64,000 nucleotides of DNA from Ilumatobacteraceae bacterium (GCA_021298195.1 JAJTEQ010000009.1:1-64000), one strand, 5' to 3'. Positions 1-8,784 are shown, counted from the first letter of the stretch. The notes: generated by a model not told the origin, from the sequence alone. A program made the numbers and translations.

Positions 1-985
1 CGACCACCCCCGGATATCGGGCAAAACGACGTAGTTGTTCGGAACCACTGCGCACGTGCGCCGATGCCGACGCCGGCAACCACGGATCCATGTCGTTCAA
101 ACTGCACCGCTGGCCCACCGCCGCCATGGCGGTGGCCAGACGACGACGCGCCGGTGTCGCGTAGTGCACGTCGTTGGTGGCCACGCAGCGCACGTCGGCG
201 CGCGCCGCCAGTTCGGCCAGGGCGTCGTTGCGCGCGCTGTCGAGCGGTTCGCCGTGATCCCACAACTCGACGAGCACGCGATCGCGACCGAACGCGTCGG
301 TCAGCCGTTGCAGTTCGCGCAGTGCCACCTGCGGACCGTGCTCGACGAGAGCACGCGGGACGACGCCACGATGGTCGCCGGTGAGGACCCACCACCCGTC
401 GTGCGCGTTGTCGGCCAGCAACGGCAACGTGCATCGCGGTTCGCCCTTGCTCCCCGACAGTTGGGCCAGGCTGAGCGCGCGCGACAGGTTCGCGTACCCC
501 GTGGGTCCGTCGGCCAGCACCACCAGTCGACCGGCCCCGCGATGATCGTGGACCGTGACGTCGCTGCCGAAGATGGTGGGCATTCCCACCGCGCGCGCGG
601 CTTCGGCGAAGCGCACCACGCCGTAGAGGCCGTTGTGGTCGGTGATGGCCAGCGCCGACAACTGCAGGCGTTGGGCTTCCTCCACCAACTCCTCGGGGTG
701 CGACGCTCCGGCGAGGAAGGAGAAGTTGGAGTGGCAGTGAAGTTCGGCGTAGGGCACCACCGGACGCGACGTGCCGATCGTGGCGACGGGCTCGTAGGGC
801 TGACGGCGACGTCCGAACGCCGGACCGTCACCGCCGGCGTTGGCGGTGGTGGCCCCGGGGGCCCGCCCGTCGCGACCCCGTTCCTCGGAGCGGATGTCGG
901 GGGGCGCGTCGAGGGCACGGTCGGACAGCCGAGCCTCCAGTTCGGCCCAGGTCTTGGGCCCCTGCATTCCCCACGAATACGCCAC
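1..985 (-). CDS. dnaE2: Error-prone DNA polymerase DnaE2 (ImuC), 3' end outside window
   Basis: C-family polymerase subunit that performs translesion synthesis with ImuA'/ImuB after DNA damage. The frame reads on the minus strand from a GTG at 985 and runs off the left edge, so only about 328 N-terminal residues are present. After a short basic leader comes the PHP domain, with YAELHCHSNFSFLAGASHP followed by AITDHNGLYGVVRFAEA, the usual start of DnaE-type PHP domains. The GTG at 985 is preferred over the ATG at 967 because a -10 hexamer lies six bases upstream and an in-frame TAA lies just above it. imuA'-imuB sit 3 kb away under the same type of SOS promoter. The C-terminal catalytic part cannot be seen. 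Confidence 0.93.
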   Translation of the reverse strand, partial: MAYSWGMQGPKTWAELEARLSDRALDAPPDIRSEERGRDGRAPGATTANAGGDGPAFGRRRQPYEPVATIGTSRPVVPYAELHCHSNFSFLAGASHPEELVEEAQRLQLSALAITDHNGLYGVVRFAEAARAVGMPTIFGSDVTVHDHRGAGRLVVLADGPTGYANLSRALSLAQLSGSKGEPRCTLPLLADNAHDGWWVLTGDHRGVVPRALVEHGPQVALRELQRLTDAFGRDRVLVELWDHGEPLDSARNDALAELAARADVRCVATNDVHYATPARRRLATAMAAVGQRCSLNDMDPWLPASASAHVRSGSEQLRRFARYPGVV

Positions 986-1020
986 CGGCCCACTTTACCG
1001 AACATATGTTCGCATTTACC
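986..1020 (-). promoter_or_regulatory. LexA-type SOS box and promoter of dnaE2
   Basis: A perfect palindrome CGAACATATGTTCG lies at 999-1012 and fits the actinobacterial LexA pattern cGAAC-N4-GTTCg. On the minus strand it is followed after one base by TAAAGT (997-992), then six bases, then the GTG start of dnaE2. The box therefore fills the spacer upstream of the -10, and the transcript should begin at or next to the start codon (leaderless). Confidence 0.85.
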
Positions 1021-1022
1021 CA

Positions 1023-1076
1023 CCGATCTGGGTACCGGAAACGTCGGTTTCCGGCTACTTCGGCTACCCAGATCGG
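1023..1076. repeat. 54-bp structured intergenic repeat, copy A (terminator-like)
   Basis: An outer stem CCGATCTGGGTA / TACCCAGATCGG encloses an inner hairpin CCGGAAAC / GTTTCCGG. The element abuts the stop of the minus-strand PLP-enzyme gene (1082). Copies of identical length occur at 18505-18558 and 19067-19120. Its position behind stop codons suggests a bidirectional terminator without a U tract; a mobile repeat is the alternative. Confidence 0.75.
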
Positions 1077-1081
1077 GGGGG

Positions 1082-2281
1082 TCAGAGCGCGCACAGGACG
1101 TCGGCGAGCACGTCGTCGACGTGTTCCAACCCGCAACTCATGCGCACCGTGCCCGGCGTGATACCGCTCTCGGCCAACTCCTCGGCCGTCATGCCCGCGT
1201 GCGTGGTGGACGCCGGATGCGTCACCAACGTCTCGGGACCACCCATCGACGTGGCCGCACGACACAACCGCACCGACTTCACGAAGTTGGCGCCGGCTTC
1301 CAGTCCACCCGCCAGGTCGAACGACAACACACCGCCGTGCATGCGGTACTGACGACGGCCCAACTCGTATTGCGGATGGGACTCGAGTCCGGGATGACGC
1401 ACCCAATTCACCGCCGGGTTCGCTTCCAGCGCGCGACCCACCGCCACGGCCGTCGCACCTTGCTGACGCAAGCGCGGACCCAACGTGCGCAAACCACGGA
1501 TGGCGTTCAACGAATCGAACGGTGACGCACACGCGCCCTGCAACACGGCGAATCCCCACAACGCGTCGATGAGATCGCGCTCACCGGACACCACGCCCAA
1601 TGTGGCGTCGTTGTGACCGGCCATTGCCTTGGTCGCCGAATGCACCACCAGGTTCACGCCGTGTTCCAACGGGCGCACACCGAGCGGCGTCGCCAACGTG
1701 GCGTCCACCACCGTGATCGGCCCCTTGATCGCGCCGAGCTCGTCCAGATCGACCAGATCCAACAACGGATTCGCCGGAGTTTCGGCGAACACCAACATCG
1801 TGCGACCGGGAATCACCGCCGCGGCGAACGCCCCCGGCTGGGTGCCGTCGACGAACGTGACATCGATACCGAACCGCGGACACACCCCAGCGAGCAATTG
1901 CATGGTGCCGCCGTACAACTGCTTCTGCGCGACGATGTGATCACCACGCGAACACAGTCCCAGGATCACGCCGGCGATGGCGCCCATACCCGACGCGTAC
2001 GCGCGCGCCGCCTCGGCGCCTTCCAGTTCGGCGACCGCGCTCTCGAACGCGTTCACGGTGGGATTCCCATGACGGCTGTAGAACTTCTTGGCGAGCGTGG
2101 AATGCGCCATTTGGCGACCCTCTTCCAGCGATCCCATGTCGTAGGTGGTCGACGCCCACAGCACCGGAGCCATCGACGTCTGACCCTCGGGACGACCGGC
2201 GCGAATGGTCAGCGTCTCGGGCTGAAGCATCTCGTGCGGAAGCGATTCGGGGGTTTCGGACGATGACACGCCCCCAGTCAA
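1082..2281 (-). CDS. Cys/Met-metabolism PLP-dependent enzyme (cystathionine gamma-synthase/lyase family)
   Basis: PLP enzyme of the trans-sulfuration family, acting on sulfur amino acids or their homoserine-ester precursors in the cytoplasm. The YSRHGNPT motif and the PLP-lysine context HSATKAMAGH (Schiff-base lysine in SATK) are typical, and the length near 385-399 aa is normal. The exact reaction (gamma-synthase, gamma-lyase, beta-lyase or methionine gamma-lyase) cannot be fixed from sequence alone. The start is uncertain: TTG 2281 is the longest, GTG 2269 or ATG 2230 (MLQPETLTIRAG) fit the family better. It stands alone, its stop abutting a 54-bp repeat and its 5' end facing a divergent regulator gene across about 200 bases. 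Confidence 0.88.
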   Translation of the reverse strand: MTGGVSSSETPESLPHEMLQPETLTIRAGRPEGQTSMAPVLWASTTYDMGSLEEGRQMAHSTLAKKFYSRHGNPTVNAFESAVAELEGAEAARAYASGMGAIAGVILGLCSRGDHIVAQKQLYGGTMQLLAGVCPRFGIDVTFVDGTQPGAFAAAVIPGRTMLVFAETPANPLLDLVDLDELGAIKGPITVVDATLATPLGVRPLEHGVNLVVHSATKAMAGHNDATLGVVSGERDLIDALWGFAVLQGACASPFDSLNAIRGLRTLGPRLRQQGATAVAVGRALEANPAVNWVRHPGLESHPQYELGRRQYRMHGGVLSFDLAGGLEAGANFVKSVRLCRAATSMGGPETLVTHPASTTHAGMTAEELAESGITPGTVRMSCGLEHVDDVLADVLCAL

Positions 2282-2485
2282 TCACCGTCCGATGCCGGCC
2301 CGACCATCCTTTTTCGACCCCCGAACCCTCATCGGCCGGTGATTACCCCACGTCGCGGGGATATTTCTGCCCGCGCCGACAAACCCGGACAAAAAGTGCG
2401 ACGTGTCGCTTCCAAGGAACTCAGGACAGATGACAACAAGGTGCTCAAGCCGTGAGCACCTCTTACCGATAAGGCGGCAACTGTC

Positions 2486-3343
2486 ATGACACTCATCGAG
2501 ACGAACTTCGCGGCGAGAGCCGATCAGCAACGTCGGGAAACCGACGGCGGATCCGCTCATCCCGATTCCGAGCCCATGCCCCGTGCATTGGTGACCCTCG
2601 TCCACAACTCCGATCGGCGGTCGGTCGAAGCGGCCCTCCAGATGCAGGGATACGTGGTGCGCAGCACCTCCGACGCCACCGCGGCCGAAGTGATGCTGCG
2701 TTCCTTCCAACCCGACATCGTCATCGTCGACGCGAGAGACGCCTACCCGACCTTCAATCGGCTTCTCGGCCAGATTCGTCGTTGCCCCGAGATCTACGTG
2801 GTCATCGTCGGCGCGAACTCCGACGAACAGCGCGTCACCGTGTTGCGCAACGGCGCCGATGATGCCGTGCCCACCGAGGCCAGCACCGACGAGTTGGTGC
2901 AGCGGTGCCAGGCCATGATGCGGCGTCCGCGCCCCAAGAACGCCACCGGCCCGGACCTCGATCCCAAGGTTCTCTACTTCGGACCGCTCGTGGTCGATCT
3001 GGCCCGACGCGAGATCAAGGTGAACCGTCACGCCATCGCCGCCACCCGACTGGAGTTCGATCTGTTCTCCCAGTTGTGCTTGCGGCCGTTGGAAGTGTGC
3101 AGTCGCGCCCAGTTGTTGGAGAACGTGTGGGGGCCGCATTGGGTGGGTGACACCCACGTCGTGGACGTGCACTTGTCGAACCTGCGTCGCAAGCTGACCG
3201 AGCGCGCCCCCGACGTGCGGTTCATGCACACGGTGCGCGGCATCGGGTTCCGCTTGGCCGACGATCTGTTGCGTCTGGCGGCCCAGGACCTGGCGTCCAG
3301 TCGACTGTTGGACGCGCACGCGATCGAGTCGCGCATCGCCTGA
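2486..3343 (+). CDS. OmpR/PhoB-family response regulator with atypical receiver
   Basis: DNA-binding regulator of 285 aa. Residues about 32-145 form a receiver-like domain and residues about 160-255 a winged-helix effector domain, with LEFDLFSQLCLRP, the HVVDVHLSNLRRKL recognition region and VRGIGFRL at its end. The receiver keeps the phospho-acceptor-like Asp82 (DIVIVDARD). The N-terminal acidic pair is HNSD, the conserved Ser/Thr position reads VGAN, and the invariant Lys before the last loop is missing (GADDAVPTEAS). Phosphorylation-independent or otherwise non-canonical control is therefore likely. No histidine kinase gene is nearby. An alternative start is Met31 at 2576. The target genes are unknown. 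Confidence 0.85.
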   Translation: MTLIETNFAARADQQRRETDGGSAHPDSEPMPRALVTLVHNSDRRSVEAALQMQGYVVRSTSDATAAEVMLRSFQPDIVIVDARDAYPTFNRLLGQIRRCPEIYVVIVGANSDEQRVTVLRNGADDAVPTEASTDELVQRCQAMMRRPRPKNATGPDLDPKVLYFGPLVVDLARREIKVNRHAIAATRLEFDLFSQLCLRPLEVCSRAQLLENVWGPHWVGDTHVVDVHLSNLRRKLTERAPDVRFMHTVRGIGFRLADDLLRLAAQDLASSRLLDAHAIESRIA

Positions 3344-3368
3344 GTCGTTCGCCGGCCCACAGCGTGCC

Positions 3369-5048
3369 TCAGGCGTACTCGGCCACCAACCACCACTGAC
3401 CCGACGACACCTCGGCCAGATACGCACGCGGCCCGTCGGACGCCTGCACCACCAACTGGAAGCGGGCCACCCGACGGGCACGTTCGTCCCACCACCGTTC
3501 TTCCACCGGCCACGGACCGGCCCACGCGGTGACCGCGACACGACCGTGCTCGCGACACAACACCGACGGGGCCGCGCTGACGAAACCGCGACCGCTCACC
3601 GACACCGCGCGATCATCGGCGTCGAGCACCTGCACGCCGACCGGCTGATGGTGCACGAGCGCCGGCGACGGAGTCGGGATCGCGCCGGACCACGCCGGTG
3701 CGGTCGGACCCGTCGGACGTTCGCACACGGTGGTGCCATCGGCGCCGACGTCGGCCAACGGCACCATGCGGTATTGCTCGCGCGGATCACGACCGCCGCG
3801 CCACGACGCCACGGTGACCCCGGCCGGCCCCACCAACCCCATCACCCGCGTGATGGCGCGAGCGGCGGCGTCATCGGCGGCGGTCCGACCGCCCCAGAAA
3901 CCCTCCTGGGTTCCGACGTCACCACGGATCTCGAGCGGAATGAGCGCGAGTTTGGTGACCCCGGCCGACGGCCGATCGTCGCCGTTGATCCAACCGTCCA
4001 GTTGCCAGCGCACCCGGTCGACCATCGCCGACTCGTTCATGCCCTCGGCGCGATGCCAGACGCGTACGGACGCTTCGCCGTGCTCGGTCTCGGCTTCCAC
4101 GCGCACGCGCGTGCACACCTGTCCACGATCGGTGAAGTACCGGCCGAGTTCGTCGACCAACGACTTGGCGGCGAAGACCAACATGTCGAACTGATCCACG
4201 GGGTGATCGAACAAGCGACTGATGGTCAGATCGGGCGGTGGAGGCAACGCCGATGGCGCGGTGTCGTCAGTGCCACTGACCAGACGATGCAAGGTGTGTC
4301 CCCACGAGCCGAATCGATCGACCAAGTGATGCGGCGACAACGCGGCCACGTCGCCGAAGCGCCGCAACCCCAATCGCTGCAACAGATCCACCAACCCGAC
4401 GTCGCAACCGGCCACCGCACTCAGGGCCGCCACCGGATACGGCGCGAGGAACGCCGCGGTGGCCGCGGATCCGGGTTCGACCACCACGGGTTCGCCACGA
4501 CGGATGGCGTGACGAGCCGCCAACGTGGCCGCGAGACGGCCATCGGCGACGCCCACGCCCAGCCCCCCGCCGGTGGACAACAGCACCACGGGATCGATGC
4601 GTGCTGCCACCGCAGTCGACAGGCCCGCCATGGCCAGATCGCCCAGGCGCACCGTGAGCGCGACGTCACCACCGACGTAACGCGACGGACCACGGGTGGC
4701 CATCAACAGTGACCCGGGCGACTCGATGTCGAGCAACGGCACCAACGTGCCCACCGAACGCACCACCGGCTCGAAGCACCGGGCATCGCGGTCGGGTTCG
4801 TCGGCCACCAACACCACGTGCGGACACGCCCCCTGCGCCTGTCGACGGCGCATGCCCGGTCGCACGCCATCGCGCCACGCCGCCGGCGAGCAGCAATGCA
4901 CCCGCTGGGATCGCATGACCGCCAATGGTTGATCGGGTGCGTACTCGGGTCCCCGTCCGGCGATGCCGTTCATGACAGCGGCGATCAAGGGCCACGCCGG
5001 TGTGTGCACCACGGCGCAACGAGGTGGCTGTGTCGACACCGACGTCAT
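3369..5048 (-). CDS. imuB: ImuB, catalytically inactive Y-family polymerase homologue
   Basis: Adaptor of the SOS mutasome that links DnaE2 to the beta clamp. The 559-aa protein has the layout of Y-family polymerases, but the metal-binding residues are absent: the first motif reads CAVVHTPAWPLIAAV instead of a DxDxFF type, and the second reads SPGSLLMATRG instead of SIDEA. The C terminus YLAEVSSGQWWLVAEYA resembles the end of other ImuB proteins. Its start overlaps the imuA' stop by four bases, so the two are translationally coupled under the SOS promoter upstream of imuA'. Confidence 0.93.
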   Translation of the reverse strand: MTSVSTQPPRCAVVHTPAWPLIAAVMNGIAGRGPEYAPDQPLAVMRSQRVHCCSPAAWRDGVRPGMRRRQAQGACPHVVLVADEPDRDARCFEPVVRSVGTLVPLLDIESPGSLLMATRGPSRYVGGDVALTVRLGDLAMAGLSTAVAARIDPVVLLSTGGGLGVGVADGRLAATLAARHAIRRGEPVVVEPGSAATAAFLAPYPVAALSAVAGCDVGLVDLLQRLGLRRFGDVAALSPHHLVDRFGSWGHTLHRLVSGTDDTAPSALPPPPDLTISRLFDHPVDQFDMLVFAAKSLVDELGRYFTDRGQVCTRVRVEAETEHGEASVRVWHRAEGMNESAMVDRVRWQLDGWINGDDRPSAGVTKLALIPLEIRGDVGTQEGFWGGRTAADDAAARAITRVMGLVGPAGVTVASWRGGRDPREQYRMVPLADVGADGTTVCERPTGPTAPAWSGAIPTPSPALVHHQPVGVQVLDADDRAVSVSGRGFVSAAPSVLCREHGRVAVTAWAGPWPVEERWWDERARRVARFQLVVQASDGPRAYLAEVSSGQWWLVAEYA

Positions 5049-5812
5049 CCCGTGCGACGCAACGGCAACACGTTGCCGGATGACACGGTGCCCGACGACC
5101 GTTCATCACACATGCTGAGCCCACCCCGATGATCGGGCAACCACACGTCGGCGCGCGTGGGCCGACCGCGCCGACGGGCCGCGAGTTCGATGCTCACGCG
5201 CCGTCGCTGAAGGTGGCCGTTTCCGGCACCCACTCCGTCCCACATCATGGTCGTGGCCACCAGACGCACATCGGCCGAGACCGAGCCGGGGTCACCGACC
5301 AACACCAACACCCCGCCTCGCGACTGCAGACGAGTGTGCAACGTGCGCATCACCCCACCGGACACCGATGCCACCACCTGACGCGACAACACCAACACCT
5401 CCACGCCATCGACCAACGCCGAGATCACCGCGGCCATGTCGGATGAAGCGAACGTTGACGACGACGTTGATGACGACGATGACGGCGACGCACCGGCCAC
5501 GAAGACCGTGCGCGACAACACCACCCCCAATTCGGCGGCCGCACTCACCCCCACCGACGGCAACCCCACCACGCCCGCCCACGAACCAACCTGTGTGGGA
5601 GCCGCCATCACGGCGAACGCGCACGACATGGCCGCCGAACCCGAACACACCACGGTGTGCCCCCGCACCAACCCCGGATCACCCGGAGCAACCCCGAACA
5701 AGGGTGCCAACACCGGATGCACCGGCAAAAGACGCTCGTGAGCCATGACGGCGGGAATACCGGCCCGTAGGACGGACAGGTCGACGCTGCGACGGGCCAC
5801 GGAAACACTCAT
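5045..5812 (-). CDS. imuA: ImuA' (SulA/RecA-like accessory protein of the SOS mutasome)
   Basis: First gene of the imuA'-imuB operon. The 255-aa protein shows the RecA-like fold pattern expected of actinobacterial ImuA', including VVCSGSAAMSCAFAVMAA at the position of a degenerate P-loop (no GKT/S), a strand ALVDGVEVLVLSRQV at the Walker-B position, and a basic segment GHLQRRRVSIELAARRRGR near the C terminus. A Ser-rich loop lies around residues 109-125. In mycobacteria ImuA' helps assemble the ImuB-DnaE2 complex. The ATG at 5812 is favoured because TATAGT lies seven bases upstream, implying a leaderless message. Confidence 0.9.
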   Translation of the reverse strand: MSVSVARRSVDLSVLRAGIPAVMAHERLLPVHPVLAPLFGVAPGDPGLVRGHTVVCSGSAAMSCAFAVMAAPTQVGSWAGVVGLPSVGVSAAAELGVVLSRTVFVAGASPSSSSSTSSSTFASSDMAAVISALVDGVEVLVLSRQVVASVSGGVMRTLHTRLQSRGGVLVLVGDPGSVSADVRLVATTMMWDGVGAGNGHLQRRRVSIELAARRRGRPTRADVWLPDHRGGLSMCDERSSGTVSSGNVLPLRRTG

Positions 5813-5819
5813 GGCGGCG

Positions 5820-5850
5820 ACTATAGCGAACAGGTGTTCGTATGTTTCCG
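5820..5850 (-). promoter_or_regulatory. LexA-type SOS box and promoter of imuA'-imuB
   Basis: The box at 5827-5840 reads CGAACACCTGTTCG on the minus strand, with perfect GAAC/GTTC half sites. One base later comes a -10 element TATAGT (5825-5820), then seven bases, then the ATG of imuA'. Layout and spacing match the dnaE2 promoter, so LexA would block the core promoter directly. Confidence 0.85.
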
Positions 5851-5875
5851 GTCGCCCAACGCGACCGGCCGAGCC

Positions 5876-6832
5876 TCAGTCCGTGTCGCCCGCGGCGGGC
5901 TTCTTCTTCGGCGCCTTCTTCGGACCACTCTTGGGCGTGGCCGCAGAATCCTTCGACGGAGTCGCCGACGTGGTCTTCAAGGCGTCCAGGAACTCGATGA
6001 AACCCCGGGCCCCTTGGGCGAAGTGGTCGGCACCCAACGAGCGCGCGTGAGCGACGTCGCGGATCGCCGAACCTCCCAACAGAACCGGCAGTTCGTCACC
6101 GATCGCTCGACGCAGCGTCGACAACAACTCCGCCGCGCTCGCCAGCGACTCGTCGGACGTGACGCTGACACCCACCGCCACCAAATTGTTGATGCTGGAC
6201 GCCGCATGAACGAACGAGTTCGCCGGAGTGTCGGCACCGAGGTCGGAGACGTCCCAACCATGCAGACGCAACAGATCGCCCAACATCGCCAATGCCAAGG
6301 AGTGTCGTTCGCCCGCGGGCCCACCGATCAGCACGTTGCCCCGATGACGTCCACGACGCACGCAGCGTTGGCTCAATTGGCCCACCAAACGCGTGGCAAC
6401 GGCGGTGGCACGGTGCTCGACGGAAATGTCGATCTCGCCACGAGCCCAACTGGCTCCGATCTGGGCCAGCACCGGGCTGAGGATGTCGAGGTACACCTCT
6501 TCCATGCCGGCTCCCGAGTCGATGGCCGACCGCAACACTTCGAAGGCCGCATTGGCGTCGGACTCGACGAGGCACCGATGAAGTTCACTGTGATAGTCCG
6601 CCGTCCGACGAGAGTCGGGCGAGCCCTGCGCTTTGGCACGACGCTCGGAGCGACTGGACACGAACGCTTCGAGGTCGGAGCGCCGAATTTGCCACTGACC
6701 CTCGACCTGGGTGGCCTCCAAGGCCCGACGCTTCACGTAGCGGTACGCCGTCATGTAGTGGACGCCGAGCGCCACGGCGACTTCCTCGACCGACAAGACA
6801 TCGTCGTCGATGGACATCGTTTCGTCGGACAC
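5876..6832 (-). CDS. Excisionase/MerR-type HTH regulator with cobalamin-binding domain (CarH-like)
   Basis: 318-aa regulator. Residues 13-60 form a helix-turn-helix of the excisionase/MerR kind (VEEVAVALGVHYMTAYRYVK). Residues about 80-155 form the four-helix B12 cap domain, and residues about 165-285 a Rossmann-like B12-binding domain. The cap holds Trp129 and Glu139-His140 in the Wx9EH spacing known from CarH photoreceptors. His177 in GERHSLA fits the cobalt lower ligand. The residue after the Trp is Ala, where CarH has the second His that caps cobalt in the light-exposed form. The C terminus is a Lys/Ala/Pro-rich tail. GTG 6832 is preceded by TAGCCT six bases upstream (leaderless). Light- or B12-responsive repression is an inference; the targets are unknown. 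Confidence 0.82.
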   Translation of the reverse strand: MSDETMSIDDDVLSVEEVAVALGVHYMTAYRYVKRRALEATQVEGQWQIRRSDLEAFVSSRSERRAKAQGSPDSRRTADYHSELHRCLVESDANAAFEVLRSAIDSGAGMEEVYLDILSPVLAQIGASWARGEIDISVEHRATAVATRLVGQLSQRCVRRGRHRGNVLIGGPAGERHSLALAMLGDLLRLHGWDVSDLGADTPANSFVHAASSINNLVAVGVSVTSDESLASAAELLSTLRRAIGDELPVLLGGSAIRDVAHARSLGADHFAQGARGFIEFLDALKTTSATPSKDSAATPKSGPKKAPKKKPAAGDTD

Positions 6833-6933
6833 GCGGGCAGGCTAAGACGGATCTCCCGACCGTGCGTGACTGGACACCAAGAAAATCAGGGGTTTTCTGT
6901 GACTTTTCACCAGCCCGACGACGGGCTTCCGAC

Positions 6934-7395
6934 TCAGCCGCGGTTGGCTTCCCACTTCGCTCGAGCCGCCCGGCTGCGCTCGATCAGGTGCGCCGGAACG
7001 CGACTGTCGATGGCCGGACCGCCCGCCGCCGGGGCATCCCCGGACGCCGCCGGGGCGTCATCGGCCACCAGGTCCTCGAAGGCCGGCGGGGTCATGCCCG
7101 GCTTCCAGTACTGGTACAGGTCACGGACGATCTCCTCGAGCCCGTGGGAATCGAAACCCTTGTTCAGGTCGACGGTGACCATGTTCTGGTACACGTGCAC
7201 TCCGGCCACGCGACCGGTCGCGAACAACCGCCGTGCCAATTCGGCCGCGGGGGTGTTGGCCCGGGCGAACTGACCCGAGACGTCGTCGGCGGAGAAGCTG
7301 TCATGTCCCATTCCCGACAGGCTGCGATTGGCCTCGAACCTGACGATACCCGGGCGACGGCTCGGCTTTTCCACGACGACGACTGGCTGACCCAT
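6934..7395 (-). CDS. NifU/Nfu N-terminal-domain-like protein
   Basis: 153-aa soluble protein. Residues about 5-100 resemble the Nfu N-terminal domain (ARRLFATGRVAGVHVYQNMV followed by VDLNKGF), a fold linked to Fe-S cluster scaffold proteins. The cysteine-bearing NifU C-terminal domain is absent and there is no CxxC, so it probably does not hold a cluster itself. An Ala/Pro linker leads to a charged tail (SRAARAKWEAN). TAGGGT lies six bases upstream of the ATG. About 100 bases separate it from the downstream B12-binding regulator; a shared transcript is possible. The function is otherwise unknown. Confidence 0.7.
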   Translation of the reverse strand: MGQPVVVVEKPSRRPGIVRFEANRSLSGMGHDSFSADDVSGQFARANTPAAELARRLFATGRVAGVHVYQNMVTVDLNKGFDSHGLEEIVRDLYQYWKPGMTPPAFEDLVADDAPAASGDAPAAGGPAIDSRVPAHLIERSRAARAKWEANRG

Positions 7396-7542
7396 GGTTC
7401 AACCCTAGTTGCCCCGAACCCGACGGGCGATGTCCGTCACGGAACCTCGGGGCGGCTCGTGGACGATGCCACACGCTCTCGCCTGTCGTCACGCCGACGA
7501 GGTCGGGTACGGTTCGCCTGTCTCGCTCACCGGAGGTCGTCC

Positions 7543-8784
7543 ATGTCTCAGCCCACTCTCGAACAGTTCCAATCCGAGGCCCTGGCCTTCCTCGAAGCCA
7601 ACGCTCCCCGCAAGGAGGCCGAGAAGAAGTTCGTGTGGGGCGAGGGCTCCGACAAGGTCGCCATGTTCGAGGAAAAGGAACGCGACAAGGAACAGATCGA
7701 CGTCGATCTGGCGTGCGCCTGGCGAGGCAAGAAGTTCGACGCCGGCTTCGGATACATCACCGGCCCCGAGGCCTACGGTGGACGCGCGTTGCCGGCCGCG
7801 TACCAGCGCGCCTACGACTCGCTGGAGTCCAAGTTCGACGTCCCGAATCAGAGTTGCTTCACCATCGGTCTCGGGATGGTCGCTCCCACCATTCTCGCGC
7901 ACGGTTCGGACACCGCTCGCGATCTGTACATGCGCAAGATGTACCGCGGCGACATCGTCGGTTGTCAGTTGTTCAGCGAGCCCGGTGCCGGCAGCGACTT
8001 GGCCGGTTTGTCCACCAAGGCCGAGCGCGACGGCGACGAATGGGTGATCACCGGCCAGAAGGTCTGGACCAGCGGCGCGCACTACAGCCACATCGGCGAG
8101 ATCATCGCCCGCACCGATCCCAGCTTGCCCAAGCACAAGGGTCTCACCGGCTTCATCGTCGACATGCGCGCGCCCGGTGTCGAGATTCGTCCGTTGCGCC
8201 AGATGACCGGAGGAGCCAGCTTCAACGAGGTCTTCTTCACCGAGGTTCGCGTGCGCGACGATCACCGTCTGGGCGACGTCAACAACGGTTGGAACGTCGC
8301 ACTCACCACGCTCATGAACGAGCGCGCCGCCATCGGTGGCGGCGGTGGCGGCGGTGGCTTCTTCACCCGCGTCATCGAGATGGTGAAGCACTACGGCCTG
8401 GATTCGGACCCGGTGGTGCGCGACGAGTTGGCCAAGATCATCATTCACAACAAGGTGGCCGGTTACAACAACCAGCGCGCGCTCGACAAGATCAAGTCCG
8501 GCCAGATGCCCGGACCCGAGATGAGCATGGCCAAATTGGCCGGCACCAACAACATGATCCGCCTCGGCAACTTCGTGTCGATGGTTCTCGGACCCAAGCT
8601 GGTGGCCGACAGCGGCGAATGGGGCACCTACGCCTGGAACCAACTCATTCTTGGCACACCCGGTGGTCGTATCGCCGGTGGCTCGGACGAAGTGATGCGC
8701 AACATCGTGGGCGAGCGCGTGCTGGGTCTTCCCAAGGACGCGGGCATCGACAGCAAGAGCCCGTTCAACGAACTGAAGAAGTGA
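7543..8784 (+). CDS. Acyl-CoA dehydrogenase
   Basis: FAD enzyme that oxidises acyl-CoA thioesters to enoyl-CoA, passing electrons to ETF. The 413-aa protein has the N-terminal helical domain, the middle beta domain with LFSEPGAGSDLAGLSTKAER and WVITGQKVWTSGAH (flavin site), and the C-terminal helical domain ending GSDEVMRNIVGERVLGLPKD. A glycine run (IGGGGGGGGFF, near residue 265) lies at a domain junction. The ATG at 7543 follows a good ribosome site (GGAGG about nine bases upstream), and the ORF upstream of it is not protein-like. It ends one base from the convergent rnhB stop. Chain-length preference cannot be told. Confidence 0.93.
   Translation: MSQPTLEQFQSEALAFLEANAPRKEAEKKFVWGEGSDKVAMFEEKERDKEQIDVDLACAWRGKKFDAGFGYITGPEAYGGRALPAAYQRAYDSLESKFDVPNQSCFTIGLGMVAPTILAHGSDTARDLYMRKMYRGDIVGCQLFSEPGAGSDLAGLSTKAERDGDEWVITGQKVWTSGAHYSHIGEIIARTDPSLPKHKGLTGFIVDMRAPGVEIRPLRQMTGGASFNEVFFTEVRVRDDHRLGDVNNGWNVALTTLMNERAAIGGGGGGGGFFTRVIEMVKHYGLDSDPVVRDELAKIIIHNKVAGYNNQRALDKIKSGQMPGPEMSMAKLAGTNNMIRLGNFVSMVLGPKLVADSGEWGTYAWNQLILGTPGGRIAGGSDEVMRNIVGERVLGLPKDAGIDSKSPFNELKK

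Noticed and set aside
5421-5500. Acidic, Asp-rich plus-strand frame (DDDVDDDDDGD)
   Set aside because: It is the antisense reading of the Ser-rich loop of ImuA'.
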